The notes below the pieces were generated by a model, which did not search any database, had not been told where the DNA came from, and was given only the letters and a program-made list of their open reading frames with translations. A stretch of DNA of 64,000 nucleotides from Algorimicrobium echini (GTDB taxonomy: Bacteria; Bacteroidota; Bacteroidia; Flavobacteriales; Flavobacteriaceae), in the NCBI RefSeq assembly GCF_900115185.1, contig NZ_FOVN01000006.1, positions 122,430 through 186,429 of the forward strand, in the 5' to 3' direction. Below, one piece after another: positions 35,126 to 44,747 of the stretch (within the stretch, counting starts at the first letter, position 1; each line of letters starts with the position of its first letter). A program made the translations under genes and the position numbers.

Positions 35126-35476
35126 ATGAAAAAATACATTTCACTTTTTAGTTTCATGGCACTGTTTTTTGTTGGTGTCCAATTTTCTGTAGCGCAGTCA
35201 TCTGAAAGACAACAAAGCCCTGAAGCGATTGCTAAAGAAAAAACTTATAAATTACATGAGCTTGTTACTCTAACAGGTGATCAGCAAGGCCAAATATTTA
35301 GAGTTTTGGTTGATGCCGAGCAAAATATGAGTGAATTGAAAAAGAAAGATATCTCTGATAAATTTAGACAGGAAGGCGTTAAAACAATTAACTTAAGAGT
35401 GGAAGAAGGTTTTAAGAAAATTTTATCGCCAAGTCAGTATAAAATGTATGAAACTTCTTTAGAAGTCAAGAAATAA
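35126..35476 (+). CDS. Secreted small helical protein, Spy-like, function unknown
   Basis: A 116-residue protein with a signal peptide (ending SVAQ, about residue 24) and a charged helical mature part (LHELVTLTGDQQGQIFRVLVDAEQNMSELKKKD, then ILSPSQYKMYE). The pattern of a growth region between a first helix and a final PxQYxxY motif resembles Spy/LTXXQ-like periplasmic proteins, also seen at 47437-47889. No neighbour suggests a specific role. Confidence 0.8.
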   Translation: MKKYISLFSFMALFFVGVQFSVAQSSERQQSPEAIAKEKTYKLHELVTLTGDQQGQIFRVLVDAEQNMSELKKKDISDKFRQEGVKTINLRVEEGFKKILSPSQYKMYETSLEVKK

Positions 35477-35483
35477 TTTACAT

Positions 35484-35523
35484 CCAAAAAAAAAAGCGAC
35501 AACCTTGTCGCTTTTTTTTTTTG
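35484..35523. terminator. Bidirectional terminator
   Basis: Arms AAAAAAAGCGAC and GTCGCTTTTTTT with loop AACCTT, between convergent genes ending at 35476 and 35535. Confidence 0.88.
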
Positions 35524-35534
35524 TTTTTATTTGA

Positions 35535-36083
35535 TTATTTTTTAGTTGATCCTGGTGGATATACCTCCATAATTTTTGTTACAAACTCTTTAATGCGTTC
35601 TTCTTTTTGCTCCATATTGGATTCATTTAAATAGCCAACACCTTGACCTTGCCAAACAAGTTCTTTCTTTCTGGCATCAATTAAATCAATGTATAATGAA
35701 CCTTCTGTAGAAGTTGAAATATTGTTGTAGTTGCCATAATAGTAAGGATTCCATCCCCATCCGGCACCGTAACCGCCATAGTAATTATTGTAAATATCTA
35801 TTTTTTCCCGAGATGAAGCTATGATGCTAACCAGTAAATCAGGGTTTTCAGACTTAGTAAACCCTTTAGCAATGAGTTCATTTTCAATAGCTCGGAGAAT
35901 GCGGCGTTTATCCAGATCATTTATTTCAGCTTTATCAATTCCGGGTTTGTAAAAGGCAAATGTTTTGTACGTGTCAAAATTAACTTGTTTGTCATAATCT
36001 GCAACCACTTGTACAGAACTGCAAGATGTCATAGTAGCCATGATTATTATGGCTAAAACAGATGTTAGGATTGTTTTTTTCAT
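35535..36083 (-). CDS. DUF4136 domain-containing lipoprotein
   Basis: A 182-residue lipoprotein (signal ending TMTSC, Cys21). The mature domain fits DUF4136: VADYDKQVNFDTYKTFAFYKPG, then LIAKGFTKSENPDLLVSI, an aromatic Gly/Tyr/Trp/Asn-rich loop (YNNYYGGYGAGWGWNPYYYG), then GSLYIDLIDARKKELVWQGQG. Role unknown, probably in the envelope. It starts 17 bases after hutU on the same strand and may share its transcript. Confidence 0.88.
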   Translation of the reverse strand: MKKTILTSVLAIIIMATMTSCSSVQVVADYDKQVNFDTYKTFAFYKPGIDKAEINDLDKRRILRAIENELIAKGFTKSENPDLLVSIIASSREKIDIYNNYYGGYGAGWGWNPYYYGNYNNISTSTEGSLYIDLIDARKKELVWQGQGVGYLNESNMEQKEERIKEFVTKIMEVYPPGSTKK

Positions 36084-36100
36084 TTTTGTGAGATTTTAGG

Positions 36101-38095
36101 TTAAAATGAGTCTAATAGTTTATCATCAACCAAATTGGGTAATGTTACCTTTAAATTTGGTTCGGCTTTCATAGCACGTTTTATTGCAAACATGGCTTCG
36201 TCATTTCTAGCCCAACTTCTTCTGGATATACCATTATTTACATCCCAAAAAAGCATTGATTTTAAACGTCTTTCAGCATCTATACTGCCATCAAGAACCA
36301 TACCAAAGCCTCCATTAATAACTTCTCCCCAGCCAACGCCACCACCATTATGAATACTTACCCAAGTTGCACCTCGGAAGCTATCACCTATTACATTATG
36401 AATGGCCATATCAGCAGTGTAGCGAGAACCGTCGTAAATATTACTTGTTTCTCGATAGGGCGAATCGGTTCCAGATACGTCATGGTGATCGCGACCAAGA
36501 ATTACGTAGCCTATTTCGCCTCGAGAAATGGCGTCATTGAAAGCTTGCGCAATTTTCATTCTACCTTCAGCATCAGCATAAAGTATTCTAGCTTGTGAGC
36601 CTACAACCAATTTATTTTCTTGAGCACCTTTTATCCATTGGATGTTATCGGCCATTTGTTGTTGAATTTCTTGTGGAGAGTTTTCTTTAATATGCTCTAA
36701 TACTTGACAGGCAATAGCATCTGTTTTTGCTAAATCTTCAGCCTTTCCAGATGCACAAACCCAGCGAAATGGCCCGAAGCCATAATCAAAACACATTGGC
36801 CCCATAATATCCTGAACGTAACTTGGGTATTTAAATTCACGTCCATGCGAAGGGTTTTCAGCCATGACTTGAGCTCCTGCTCGGGATGCTTCTAATAAAA
36901 AAGCATTCCCATAATCAAAGAAATAGGTGCCTTTTGACGTGTGCTTATTAATAGCTTTTGCATGACGTCGTAATGTTTCTTGAACTTTTTCTTTAAACAA
37001 TTTTGGATTCTTAGCCATTAAATTATTTGCTTCTTCAAAGCTCATGTCTACTGGGTAGTAACCGCCAGCCCATGGGTTGTGTAACGATGTTTGATCGCTA
37101 CCCAAATCAATTTTAATGTTCTCTTCATCTAATTTTTCCCAAACATCTACTACGTTTCCTAAATAAGCAATGGAAATAGTTTCTTTCTGTTGTTTTGCTT
37201 GTTGTATTCTAGAAACTAATTGGTCTAAATCGGTAATTTTTTCATCAATCCAACCCTGATCTAAACGTACATGTGTTATTTTTGGGTTAACTTCTGCACA
37301 AACAGTAATGCAACCGGCTATGTTACCAGCTTTAGGCTGTGCGCCACTCATTCCTCCTAAACCAGAAGTTACAAATAAATGTCCTTTTGGGGATTTTTTT
37401 ATTTTTCTAAAACCATTTAAAACTGTAATCGTTGTACCATGGACTATACCTTGGGGTCCAATATACATATAACTTCCAGCTGTCATTTGTCCGTATTGTG
37501 TTACACCAAGTGCATTGTATTTTTCCCAATCATCTGGTTTAGAGTAGTTGGGAATCATCATGCCATTAGTTACTACCACTCGTGGTGCGTCTTTATGCGA
37601 TGGAAATAAACCCATAGGGTGTCCAGAGTACATGACGAGTGTCTGTTCTTCTGTCATTTCCGCAAGGTATTTCATTGTTAATAAATATTGTGCCCAATTA
37701 GAAAAAACGCCTCCATTCCCTCCGTAGGTTATAAGTTCGTGAGGATGTTGAGCTACAGCATAATCTAAATTGTTCTGAATCATGAGCATAATAGCGGCAG
37801 CTTGCTTGGTTTTTGCTGGATACTCTTCAATTGGTCTTGCGTACATTTTGTAGTCTGGACGCAGTCGGTACATATATATCCTACCGTATGTTTCTAATTC
37901 GTCTATAAATTCGGGGAGCAATGTTTTGTGATGGTGAGAATCAAAATAGCGTAATGCATTTCGTAAAGCCAATTTTTTTTCTTCGTTCGTTAAAATTGCT
38001 TTTCGTTTTGGTGCATGATTAATATCTGAATTGAATTCTTTTGGTGTAGGTAATGTATTTGGGATGCCTTGTAATATTTGTTCTTGGAAAGTCAT
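36101..38095 (-). CDS. hutU: Urocanate hydratase
   Basis: A 664-residue NAD-dependent enzyme converting urocanate to imidazolonepropionate in histidine degradation. Family motifs include YGGNGGVFSNWAQYLLTMKYL, TVLNGFRKIKKSP, GGMSGAQPKAGN and the C-terminal NGGGVGWGEVINGGFGM. It is about 100 residues longer than the E. coli-type enzyme, as is common for the long form in Bacteroidota. No other hut gene is in the window. Confidence 0.95.
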   Translation of the reverse strand: MTFQEQILQGIPNTLPTPKEFNSDINHAPKRKAILTNEEKKLALRNALRYFDSHHHKTLLPEFIDELETYGRIYMYRLRPDYKMYARPIEEYPAKTKQAAAIMLMIQNNLDYAVAQHPHELITYGGNGGVFSNWAQYLLTMKYLAEMTEEQTLVMYSGHPMGLFPSHKDAPRVVVTNGMMIPNYSKPDDWEKYNALGVTQYGQMTAGSYMYIGPQGIVHGTTITVLNGFRKIKKSPKGHLFVTSGLGGMSGAQPKAGNIAGCITVCAEVNPKITHVRLDQGWIDEKITDLDQLVSRIQQAKQQKETISIAYLGNVVDVWEKLDEENIKIDLGSDQTSLHNPWAGGYYPVDMSFEEANNLMAKNPKLFKEKVQETLRRHAKAINKHTSKGTYFFDYGNAFLLEASRAGAQVMAENPSHGREFKYPSYVQDIMGPMCFDYGFGPFRWVCASGKAEDLAKTDAIACQVLEHIKENSPQEIQQQMADNIQWIKGAQENKLVVGSQARILYADAEGRMKIAQAFNDAISRGEIGYVILGRDHHDVSGTDSPYRETSNIYDGSRYTADMAIHNVIGDSFRGATWVSIHNGGGVGWGEVINGGFGMVLDGSIDAERRLKSMLFWDVNNGISRRSWARNDEAMFAIKRAMKAEPNLKVTLPNLVDDKLLDSF

Positions 38096-38227
38096 GTATT
38101 GTTTTTTTGTGATAATCTAAATTAATTTAAAGGTTCTAGATTGTCGCTAAGGATATCGGATATCAATCCGATGATGGGTGTTGGCAATTTTAATTCTATA
38201 TGTCATTAAAAGTAAATCCATATAGTA

Positions 38228-38389
38228 TTACTTTTGAGTATGTTTTTTAGTGTTAAAGCCATATGGACAATGTCTGCAGCCACTTTCACAGCAGTATCCT
38301 CGTTTTAAATGATATTGTTCTGTAAAGCATCTATAACCTTCAGGTGTCCAGTAAAAATCGCCTTCTTCAATTGGGATAATCTTCTTCAT
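38228..38389 (-). CDS. DUF5522 family cysteine-rich small protein
   Basis: A 53-residue ORF read on the minus strand from the ATG at 38389. It contains WTPEGYRCFTEQYHLKRG, then YCCESGCRHCPYGF. The CCxxxCxxCP cluster is strongly protein-like and matches the small DUF5522 family as recalled; it may bind a metal or iron-sulfur cluster. Function unknown. It lies about 130 bases upstream of hutU on the same strand. Confidence 0.85.
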   Translation of the reverse strand: MKKIIPIEEGDFYWTPEGYRCFTEQYHLKRGYCCESGCRHCPYGFNTKKHTQK

Positions 38390-38424
38390 GTTACAAATAT
38401 AATGTAAATTGGACTGATTTTTGA

Positions 38425-38760
38425 ATGTTAGTTCTTATGATTGTTGTTTCAAAAGACATTGTGCCAAAACACTATTTAGCTATAACTATTTGGCCATTTA
38501 TTTTTGTTAAAAAGCAAGCCTTTAAAAAGGATGTTATTCTGCTTAACCACGAACGAATTCATTATAAACAGCAAATAGAATTGTTAGTCATTCCGTTTTT
38601 TATTTTGTATTTGCTAGAGTTTATTTATGGTATAATTAAATTCAAATCTAGTCGTCAAGCCTATAGACAAATCTCTTTTGAGCGAGAGGCTTATACAAAT
38701 GAAAACAACCTTAATTATTTAAAATCAAGGCTGTTTTGGAATTTTAAAAACTATTATTAG
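38425..38760 (+). CDS. Small membrane protein with HExxH motif
   Basis: A 111-residue protein with a hydrophobic N-terminal part and a transmembrane helix (about 53-70, LLVIPFFILYLLEFIYGII). Just before that helix is NHERIHYKQQ, a HExxH zinc-binding signature, and after it SFEREAY could offer a third ligand. This layout resembles a minimal M56/M48-like membrane metalloprotease, but peptidase activity is inference. Convergent with the CUB protein gene (2 bases between the stops). Confidence 0.72.
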   Translation: MLVLMIVVSKDIVPKHYLAITIWPFIFVKKQAFKKDVILLNHERIHYKQQIELLVIPFFILYLLEFIYGIIKFKSSRQAYRQISFEREAYTNENNLNYLKSRLFWNFKNYY

Positions 38761-38762
38761 GG

Positions 38763-41700
38763 TTAAAGTTTTAATATGACTTTTTCAATACGTGTTTGGT
38801 TATTGGTAGTCGTCGCTTTAACGATGTAAGTTCCTTCAGAAAAGCTATTATTGTTAATAATTACTTCACTGGAATTGTTGTTTGTTTTTTTGATTAATTC
38901 GCGGCCTAACATATCGTAAACAACAACCAATTTTATGAGGTCGTTTTTGGATGTCACTTTAATATAATTGCTATTAGGAGCAGTAATATTAATGCCTGAA
39001 TTGGTGTTAAAGTCGTCTATTGATAATGCATTATCTGTATAGCGTAAAATAAAACGATCATTAAATATACCAGCTTCGCTATTAAAACTGTAAGGCGAAA
39101 CACGGATGTTATGAATACGGTTTATATAAGTATCTTCAATAAAGATAGTTTGGTTAGTCTCATTAAATAATCCATCAATGGTGTTTAAAGCAATAGTATA
39201 ACTCCCTGGTGAAGCAATTTCAATACCTAATGGCACTCTGTCTGTGTCTGCAAATGGAAGTGCTCGTCCTTGAATTGCCATTTCTTCCGTGTTGATTAGT
39301 GAGTAAAAACGATTACTTGTTTCGCTTAATTCAAATCCGTCAAAAAGTCTGTCAACATCGTTTGTGGCGTTTTCTACGTAGCCTACAAGAATAGAATTGG
39401 CTGTGTTATTTGGAGCAATTAAGTCGAGCCAAATTCGGTGTTTTTCAAAGGTGTTACGGTTCTCACCAACAGTGCCTCTGTAAAACTCGTTGTTATTGAA
39501 TGGTGCGAGTCCAGAATCAAAACGCATGTTGTTATTAAAAACGATGTTTGAAGGTGATGTTGCATTGTGATCCATAAGAACAAAAAATGCTTGCCCTGCA
39601 CCAATATTGCCGCTAAATCCAGGAGGGTTAGAGCCTGTACTGTTATAGCCCACGTAGTCGTTAGGGTTGTAGTTATAAACAAAATTACCATAAAATGGAT
39701 CTGTAGTGGAGCTAGGAGCTGTTTGATGACGCCATAAATAGACTGTTCCATAGATGGTTGGTGTATTTGGGTCTGGTGTAGCAACTAAATTACTCGCATT
39801 TTCAAGAATAAAAGCATCAGCAGAGATAGCAGATGGATACGGGTTACCGACTAAATTCCAATTATCGTCTAAATCAGTTGCGTTAGTGTTTCCTGCGCCA
39901 GTATAGTCTGGTCCAGCATAACTTCCATGTGAAATAGGTATTTGAAATTGGCCGTTTCTAGGTACGCCTCTAAACTCTACAGTATTTGCAGAAGGTGTTG
40001 ATTCTGGCGTGGTACCAGAAACGCCTCGTATAATATATCCTTTGCCAGGTAGCATAAGTTCTGAAGTAGCCAGCCAATTTCCATAGGTAGCAGCAGTAGT
40101 TGGTATCCAACTATAAATTAAATTTGAGCCTGGTGATACATTGGTGACACTAAAATTATTAACTGGAGATGACCAATATACATAATCTTGTGGGTTTAAA
40201 CCTGAAACCGTACGTTGCATTTGGATGTCACCAGAATTAGTAATCCCTGTATTTGTGACTTGGATAAGGTTAGATCCATTTCGTAATATGACTTTGCCAT
40301 CAGGTTCAACATCAATTTGGTCATTAATAATTAAGTTTGCGTACTGCAGTAGTTCTAAATACCCATCTGTTTCAACACGAAGTGTTTTACCCAAACCAGG
40401 CGTAGGAGGGGTTGGTGGAGTTAAACCTAAAACAATAGGTGAACGATTAAATGTAGTTGTTACATCTGGGATTACAACACAATTTTGGTTTGTTGGAATG
40501 CCAGACGGTGTCCAGTTGTCATTGTCATACCAATCTGTACTCTGTGATCCATTCCATATTTTTCGGAAGTTAGTCACTGATACAGTATCTGAACATCCAT
40601 TTTGGTCTGTTGCTGTATAGGTTTGTGTGCCATTGGGTATTGCAAATACAGTTTCTGAAAAACCACCTGTGTAAGGTGAAGTTAATGTGTTATCTGTAAA
40701 TAGACCCGTATTAGGTGTCCAAGTTATTTGGGGAGTTGTAAGTGTGCCATTTGCGGTCAACACGACATCATCAATATACCAGTAATTCAGACCAAATGGT
40801 CTTCCGTTCAATCGAAACCGGATGCGTAAACTATTACCTGTTATACTTGATAAATCAATATTTCGTGTTTCTTGATTAATATCATTTGTTACCGGATTTA
40901 CCTCATATTGAGTTGTCCAGCCAGCATTGTCTAAATTTGTTTGTACTGAAATTAAGTAATTATAAGAACTTGAATAGTGGTCTAAATATTGTTTAAAGTT
41001 TAGTTGCAAATTTGTTTGTCCAATTATATTTATTGCTGGAGATGTCAATGTTCTATTGCCATTAGCTGTAGTGTTAAAGCCTCCAGAAAGAGTGGCTTCA
41101 TTAGGGGTTCCCAAAGCGTTTGACGAATTTGTAATATTCCAAGCGCCACCGCCAGTTCCATTGTTGATTGACCAACCTGTAGGAGTACCAGCGCCATTAA
41201 AAGATTCAGAAAAAATAACAGCAGGCGTATAGGTGCTGACAGCATTTGTAGTTAATGCTGTATAATTTAAATTACATTGGTCGGCTCCAGTTGGGAAAGC
41301 AGTGTCTGAAATAATTAGATTACACGGGTTAAAACAAGTTACATTAGCTGTCCAGCCTTCACGTGTAATTGAGCTGTCGCTTTCAAAAACAAAAGTTAAT
41401 GCACCTGATGAATCACTTGAAGTAAAAGACCCTGGGAGTGCTGTTCCAGCAAAGACACCCAACAACGGATAAGTATTGTCTGGACCATCATAAACATACA
41501 ACTCGTCACAACAGGATTCGGTATTGAAAGCTGTAAATGTAACTACTACAAGTTCACCTGGATTGTCTGGAAAAAAGGTTGTTACTGTATTTTCGCTATT
41601 GGAGTAATTTCCACCAGCACCACCCGAGTCATAAAATACTGAACCACAAACTATCGGTGGTGTATATGGTGCGCATGATAAGTTGGCTTCCCAGCCAGAC

Positions 41701-43205
41701 CGAATACCAGAGCCATCAGTATCAAATACAAATGTTAGTGCTCCAGACGGGTCGCTAGATGTGAAAGGTCCAGGGATTGCAGTGCCTGTAAATGTGCCAA
41801 GGGATGGGTAAGTCGCGTCAGGGCCATTGTATACGTACAGATAATCCCACCCTCCCTCAAGTTCAAATGCCGTAAATGTTGCTGTGATAGCTGTACCAGG
41901 AGTGTCTGGGAAGAAAGTGGTTGTAGTTAATTCGTTATTTCCATAATCTCCTGTTGCGCCGCCACTATCAAAAAAGAAAGAGCTACAGGTTGGGGGTACG
42001 GTACAGCTAACATCAGCATTCCATCCACTACTTAAACCGTTGCTATTGCTAGTAAAAACAAATGTTAAAGATCCAGAAGGGTTTGTTGAACTAAAAGTAG
42101 AAGGAGCACTTGTAACTGTGCCAAGGCTTGGTGAAGTATTATCGGGACCATCATATACCGTTAGTATATCTCCAGCAAGCACATCAAATGTTAAAAAATC
42201 TACCGTTACCGTTCCTCCTGCAACAACTGGGTTGATGGTTGTAATTGTGCTCTCATTATTTAAATAGTCATTTGATAGTCCTCCAACATCGAAAAATTTG
42301 TTACCACAAGTTGGCGGTGGTGGTGGTACGGTGCATGTCACATTAGATTCCCAACCATTACCAACACCAGTAGTATTACTGTTAAAAACAAACGTTAATG
42401 TTCCCGTTGCGTCTGTTGAGCTATAAGTTGTTGGGGCGGTCACTGTTCCTAAATTAGGATAGGTTGCGTTTGGTCCATTATAAACAGTAAGTATATCTCC
42501 GCCAAGTAGGTTAACCGAGGTGAAATCTACAGTAACGGTTCCTCCAAGGGTGTTTGGGTAAATGGTTGTAGTTGTTGTTTCGTTATTGGAATAACTACCT
42601 GCGTCTCCACCACTATCGTAAAAATTTCCGCCACAAACTGGAATAGCAGAGCAACTTGTAGTTCCAGTTCCTCCAGTTTGTTGAAATGTTATGTTGCCTG
42701 GTAAGTTGCTAAAGTTGGTTATTAAGACTACATATATCTGACCAGATAAACCACCAGTAATACTCATGTCTTCGGTTGGTGCTGTGCTAAAACTGCAGTC
42801 AGTAATATTGTCCGTAGCATATGGGTAAAATGCTGGGTTAGTGGTATTATTTGGGCATGCTGTAGGTGTGCAAGGTGTTAGTGTAATAGCAGCATTTGCT
42901 GCTGCAAGAGAGGAGAAAGGACCCCAAGCTACAAAATCAACATCTAAACCTGTTCCTCCAGTGGTTTCTTGAGAAATTGTAAAAAATAAATCTCCTGGTT
43001 GTTCAATTTGTAAAAAATAATATGCAGGATTTGGAATGCTATATAAACATCCTACATCTGTGCCATTAGGAGCTCCTGTAGCATTAGGAAATACTAGTCC
43101 GGATCCACCTGCGCAGAATTGGTCTGCAGTACCAACAGAAGTTCCTTGTGAGAAACAAGTTCCGATACAGAATAAAAACATGATGTGAATTGTAAAATTT
43201 TTCAT
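38763..43205 (-). CDS. T9SS-secreted protein with four CUB-like domains, type A sorting signal
   Basis: A 1480-residue protein from the ATG at 43205 (signal peptide MKNFTIHIMFLFCIGTCFSQ). The frame extends 36 codons upstream, but that part overlaps the gene at 43238 and is not signal-like. After an N-terminal domain (21-190) follow four CUB-like domains of 107-113 residues (about 191-627; each CxxxFFDSGG...YxNNE...GW.A.VSC), a MAM or cleaved-adhesin-like domain (about 655-810, FSESFNGAGTPTGW), a PKD-like segment, and a C-terminal type A T9SS domain (VVYDMLGRELIKK ... IEKVILKL). Probably a surface adhesin or binding protein. Confidence 0.92.
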   Translation of the reverse strand: MKNFTIHIMFLFCIGTCFSQGTSVGTADQFCAGGSGLVFPNATGAPNGTDVGCLYSIPNPAYYFLQIEQPGDLFFTISQETTGGTGLDVDFVAWGPFSSLAAANAAITLTPCTPTACPNNTTNPAFYPYATDNITDCSFSTAPTEDMSITGGLSGQIYVVLITNFSNLPGNITFQQTGGTGTTSCSAIPVCGGNFYDSGGDAGSYSNNETTTTTIYPNTLGGTVTVDFTSVNLLGGDILTVYNGPNATYPNLGTVTAPTTYSSTDATGTLTFVFNSNTTGVGNGWESNVTCTVPPPPPTCGNKFFDVGGLSNDYLNNESTITTINPVVAGGTVTVDFLTFDVLAGDILTVYDGPDNTSPSLGTVTSAPSTFSSTNPSGSLTFVFTSNSNGLSSGWNADVSCTVPPTCSSFFFDSGGATGDYGNNELTTTTFFPDTPGTAITATFTAFELEGGWDYLYVYNGPDATYPSLGTFTGTAIPGPFTSSDPSGALTFVFDTDGSGIRSGWEANLSCAPYTPPIVCGSVFYDSGGAGGNYSNSENTVTTFFPDNPGELVVVTFTAFNTESCCDELYVYDGPDNTYPLLGVFAGTALPGSFTSSDSSGALTFVFESDSSITREGWTANVTCFNPCNLIISDTAFPTGADQCNLNYTALTTNAVSTYTPAVIFSESFNGAGTPTGWSINNGTGGGAWNITNSSNALGTPNEATLSGGFNTTANGNRTLTSPAINIIGQTNLQLNFKQYLDHYSSSYNYLISVQTNLDNAGWTTQYEVNPVTNDINQETRNIDLSSITGNSLRIRFRLNGRPFGLNYWYIDDVVLTANGTLTTPQITWTPNTGLFTDNTLTSPYTGGFSETVFAIPNGTQTYTATDQNGCSDTVSVTNFRKIWNGSQSTDWYDNDNWTPSGIPTNQNCVVIPDVTTTFNRSPIVLGLTPPTPPTPGLGKTLRVETDGYLELLQYANLIINDQIDVEPDGKVILRNGSNLIQVTNTGITNSGDIQMQRTVSGLNPQDYVYWSSPVNNFSVTNVSPGSNLIYSWIPTTAATYGNWLATSELMLPGKGYIIRGVSGTTPESTPSANTVEFRGVPRNGQFQIPISHGSYAGPDYTGAGNTNATDLDDNWNLVGNPYPSAISADAFILENASNLVATPDPNTPTIYGTVYLWRHQTAPSSTTDPFYGNFVYNYNPNDYVGYNSTGSNPPGFSGNIGAGQAFFVLMDHNATSPSNIVFNNNMRFDSGLAPFNNNEFYRGTVGENRNTFEKHRIWLDLIAPNNTANSILVGYVENATNDVDRLFDGFELSETSNRFYSLINTEEMAIQGRALPFADTDRVPLGIEIASPGSYTIALNTIDGLFNETNQTIFIEDTYINRIHNIRVSPYSFNSEAGIFNDRFILRYTDNALSIDDFNTNSGINITAPNSNYIKVTSKNDLIKLVVVYDMLGRELIKKTNNNSSEVIINNNSFSEGTYIVKATTTNNQTRIEKVILKL
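41325..42635 (-). repeat. Four tandem CUB-domain repeats within the T9SS protein gene
   Basis: The units start at about residues 191, 300, 407 and 520 and are 107-113 residues long. Each starts with Cys and FYDSGG-like sequence and ends with GWxAxVxC. Units 3 and 4 are closest to each other (both with TTFFPD and TFTAF), suggesting a recent duplication. Confidence 0.85.
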
Positions 43206-43237
43206 GACGATGTACTTTTTGTTTGAAGATAAATTGA

Positions 43238-43654
43238 CTAGAGAAAGCTGAAAAATTGCCATTCGGTATAGCTCTTGCAATTGGTTAATGTATCGACAAT
43301 TTTTGTTCGCCATTTAAAACACTTCGCGTTAAGTTCTTTAAAACTTACAGCTAATTCACCTTTTGAGTTTTGGTTTAAATTATTGATTTTATGAATGATG
43401 CTTTCAGAACGTTTGGTTCCGTTTAAACCATTCCAGCAACTATTAAGAGGTTGAATTTCAAGCTCTAAAATTAAAGAGTCTTTATTTGTGGCTTTTGTGA
43501 AGTTCCAAGAAATAAGTTGCTCGGGTAAGTTTGAGTTTGGGATATTGATTGTTTTGCTTGAAATTAAAAAGTTTTCCGTACATGATTTGTTTTGACCAAA
43601 TCCAATATTAAAAAACGTAATTAACAATACTAGAGTGAGTATTTTTCTTGTCAT
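43238..43654 (-). CDS. Secreted protein of unknown function
   Basis: A 138-residue protein with a clear signal peptide (MTRKILTLVLLITFFNIGFG). The mature part has four cysteines spread along the sequence (KSCTENF, NSCWNG, KCFKW, NCKSY), which could form disulfides. No family recognised. It lies 32 bases upstream of the CUB-domain T9SS gene on the same strand, so the two are probably co-transcribed. Confidence 0.75.
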   Translation of the reverse strand: MTRKILTLVLLITFFNIGFGQNKSCTENFLISSKTINIPNSNLPEQLISWNFTKATNKDSLILELEIQPLNSCWNGLNGTKRSESIIHKINNLNQNSKGELAVSFKELNAKCFKWRTKIVDTLTNCKSYTEWQFFSFL

Positions 43655-43853
43655 ATGCTACTATTTGAGGTTCTTAAATACAAAGTGTATTTTTACCATT
43701 TCAAATAGGTGTAGTAGGTAGGTTTTGGGGTGTATGTGATGAAATTACCGTTTAAATGTTAAAAAGTAGATAATTCATTATAATATTATGAAATATAATA
43801 AAAAAAAATGAGCTCTAAAACTATAAATCATAAATATTTATTAAAATTTTATA

Positions 43854-44744
43854 ATGTTTGCAATCTCTAATTATATAAATATTCATATTGATAACCAGTT
43901 ATATATAAAACCAGATTATTTAACGGATCCAGTCATTTCAGGAAATAAATACCGAAAATTAAAATACAATGTTTTACAAGCTAAAAAGCAAAACGCGAAA
44001 ACACTTTTAACGTTTGGTGGTGCTTTTTCTAATCACATTGCTGCTGTGGCAGCTGTAGGAAATCGTTTCGGATTTCGAACAATTGGTGTTATTCGTGGCG
44101 AGGAAATCAGGGGTAACATTCAGGAGAATTCAACGTTAATGTATGCCCAATCTCAAGGAATGAAATATCATTTTGTTTCCCGTGAAGCTTATCGTGAAAA
44201 AGAGACAGAAACATTTATAAAGAATTTAAAAAATGAATTTGGTGAATTTTATTTAATACCTGAAGGTGGTACGAATGAATTAGCTATAAAAGGTTGTCAA
44301 GAAATATTAACAGAACAAGATTCGGAATTCGATTTTATAACCTGTCCAGTTGGAACAGGTGGTACAATTTCTGGAATTATAAATTCAGCAAAAAACCATC
44401 AAAAAATTATTGGTTTTCCTGCCTTGAAAGGTGAATTTTTACGAAAAGATATTAGTAAATTTGCAAAGCGAGATAATTGGGATTTAATAACGGATTATCA
44501 TTTTGGTGGATATGCTAAAATAAATTCAGAATTAATTAGTTTTATTAATGATTTTAAGCGTCAATACAACATGCCTTTAGATCCAATTTATACAGGAAAA
44601 ATGGCTTATGGAGTTTTAGATTTGATAAAAAAAGGGTATTTTCCCAAGGATGCAAAAATACTAATGATACATACTGGAGGTCTTCAAGGTATTATTGGTA
44701 TGAATCATGTGTTGGAGAAAAAGAATATGATAAAAATTCAGTAA
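43854..44744 (+). CDS. PLP-dependent ACC deaminase / D-cysteine desulfhydrase family protein
   Basis: A 296-residue fold-type II PLP enzyme. The PLP lysine is in ISGNKYRKLKYN, followed by TFGGAFSNHIAAVAA and the phosphate-binding loop PVGTGGTISG. The family includes 1-aminocyclopropane-1-carboxylate deaminase and D-cysteine desulfhydrase; the exact substrate cannot be fixed from sequence. It is slightly short for the family (about 330) and is followed after 3 bases by the glucosaminidase gene, then hemL. Confidence 0.9.
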   Translation: MFAISNYINIHIDNQLYIKPDYLTDPVISGNKYRKLKYNVLQAKKQNAKTLLTFGGAFSNHIAAVAAVGNRFGFRTIGVIRGEEIRGNIQENSTLMYAQSQGMKYHFVSREAYREKETETFIKNLKNEFGEFYLIPEGGTNELAIKGCQEILTEQDSEFDFITCPVGTGGTISGIINSAKNHQKIIGFPALKGEFLRKDISKFAKRDNWDLITDYHFGGYAKINSELISFINDFKRQYNMPLDPIYTGKMAYGVLDLIKKGYFPKDAKILMIHTGGLQGIIGMNHVLEKKNMIKIQ

Positions 44745-44747
44745 AAA

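Noticed and set aside
39419..39784. 121-codon minus-strand frame within the CUB protein gene
   Set aside because: Alternative frame on the same strand as the large gene; His/Leu/Thr-rich with no start context.
41325..42635. Periodic DNA similarity suggesting a CRISPR or satellite
   Set aside because: The periodicity (about 320-340 bases) is coding and results from four CUB protein domains.
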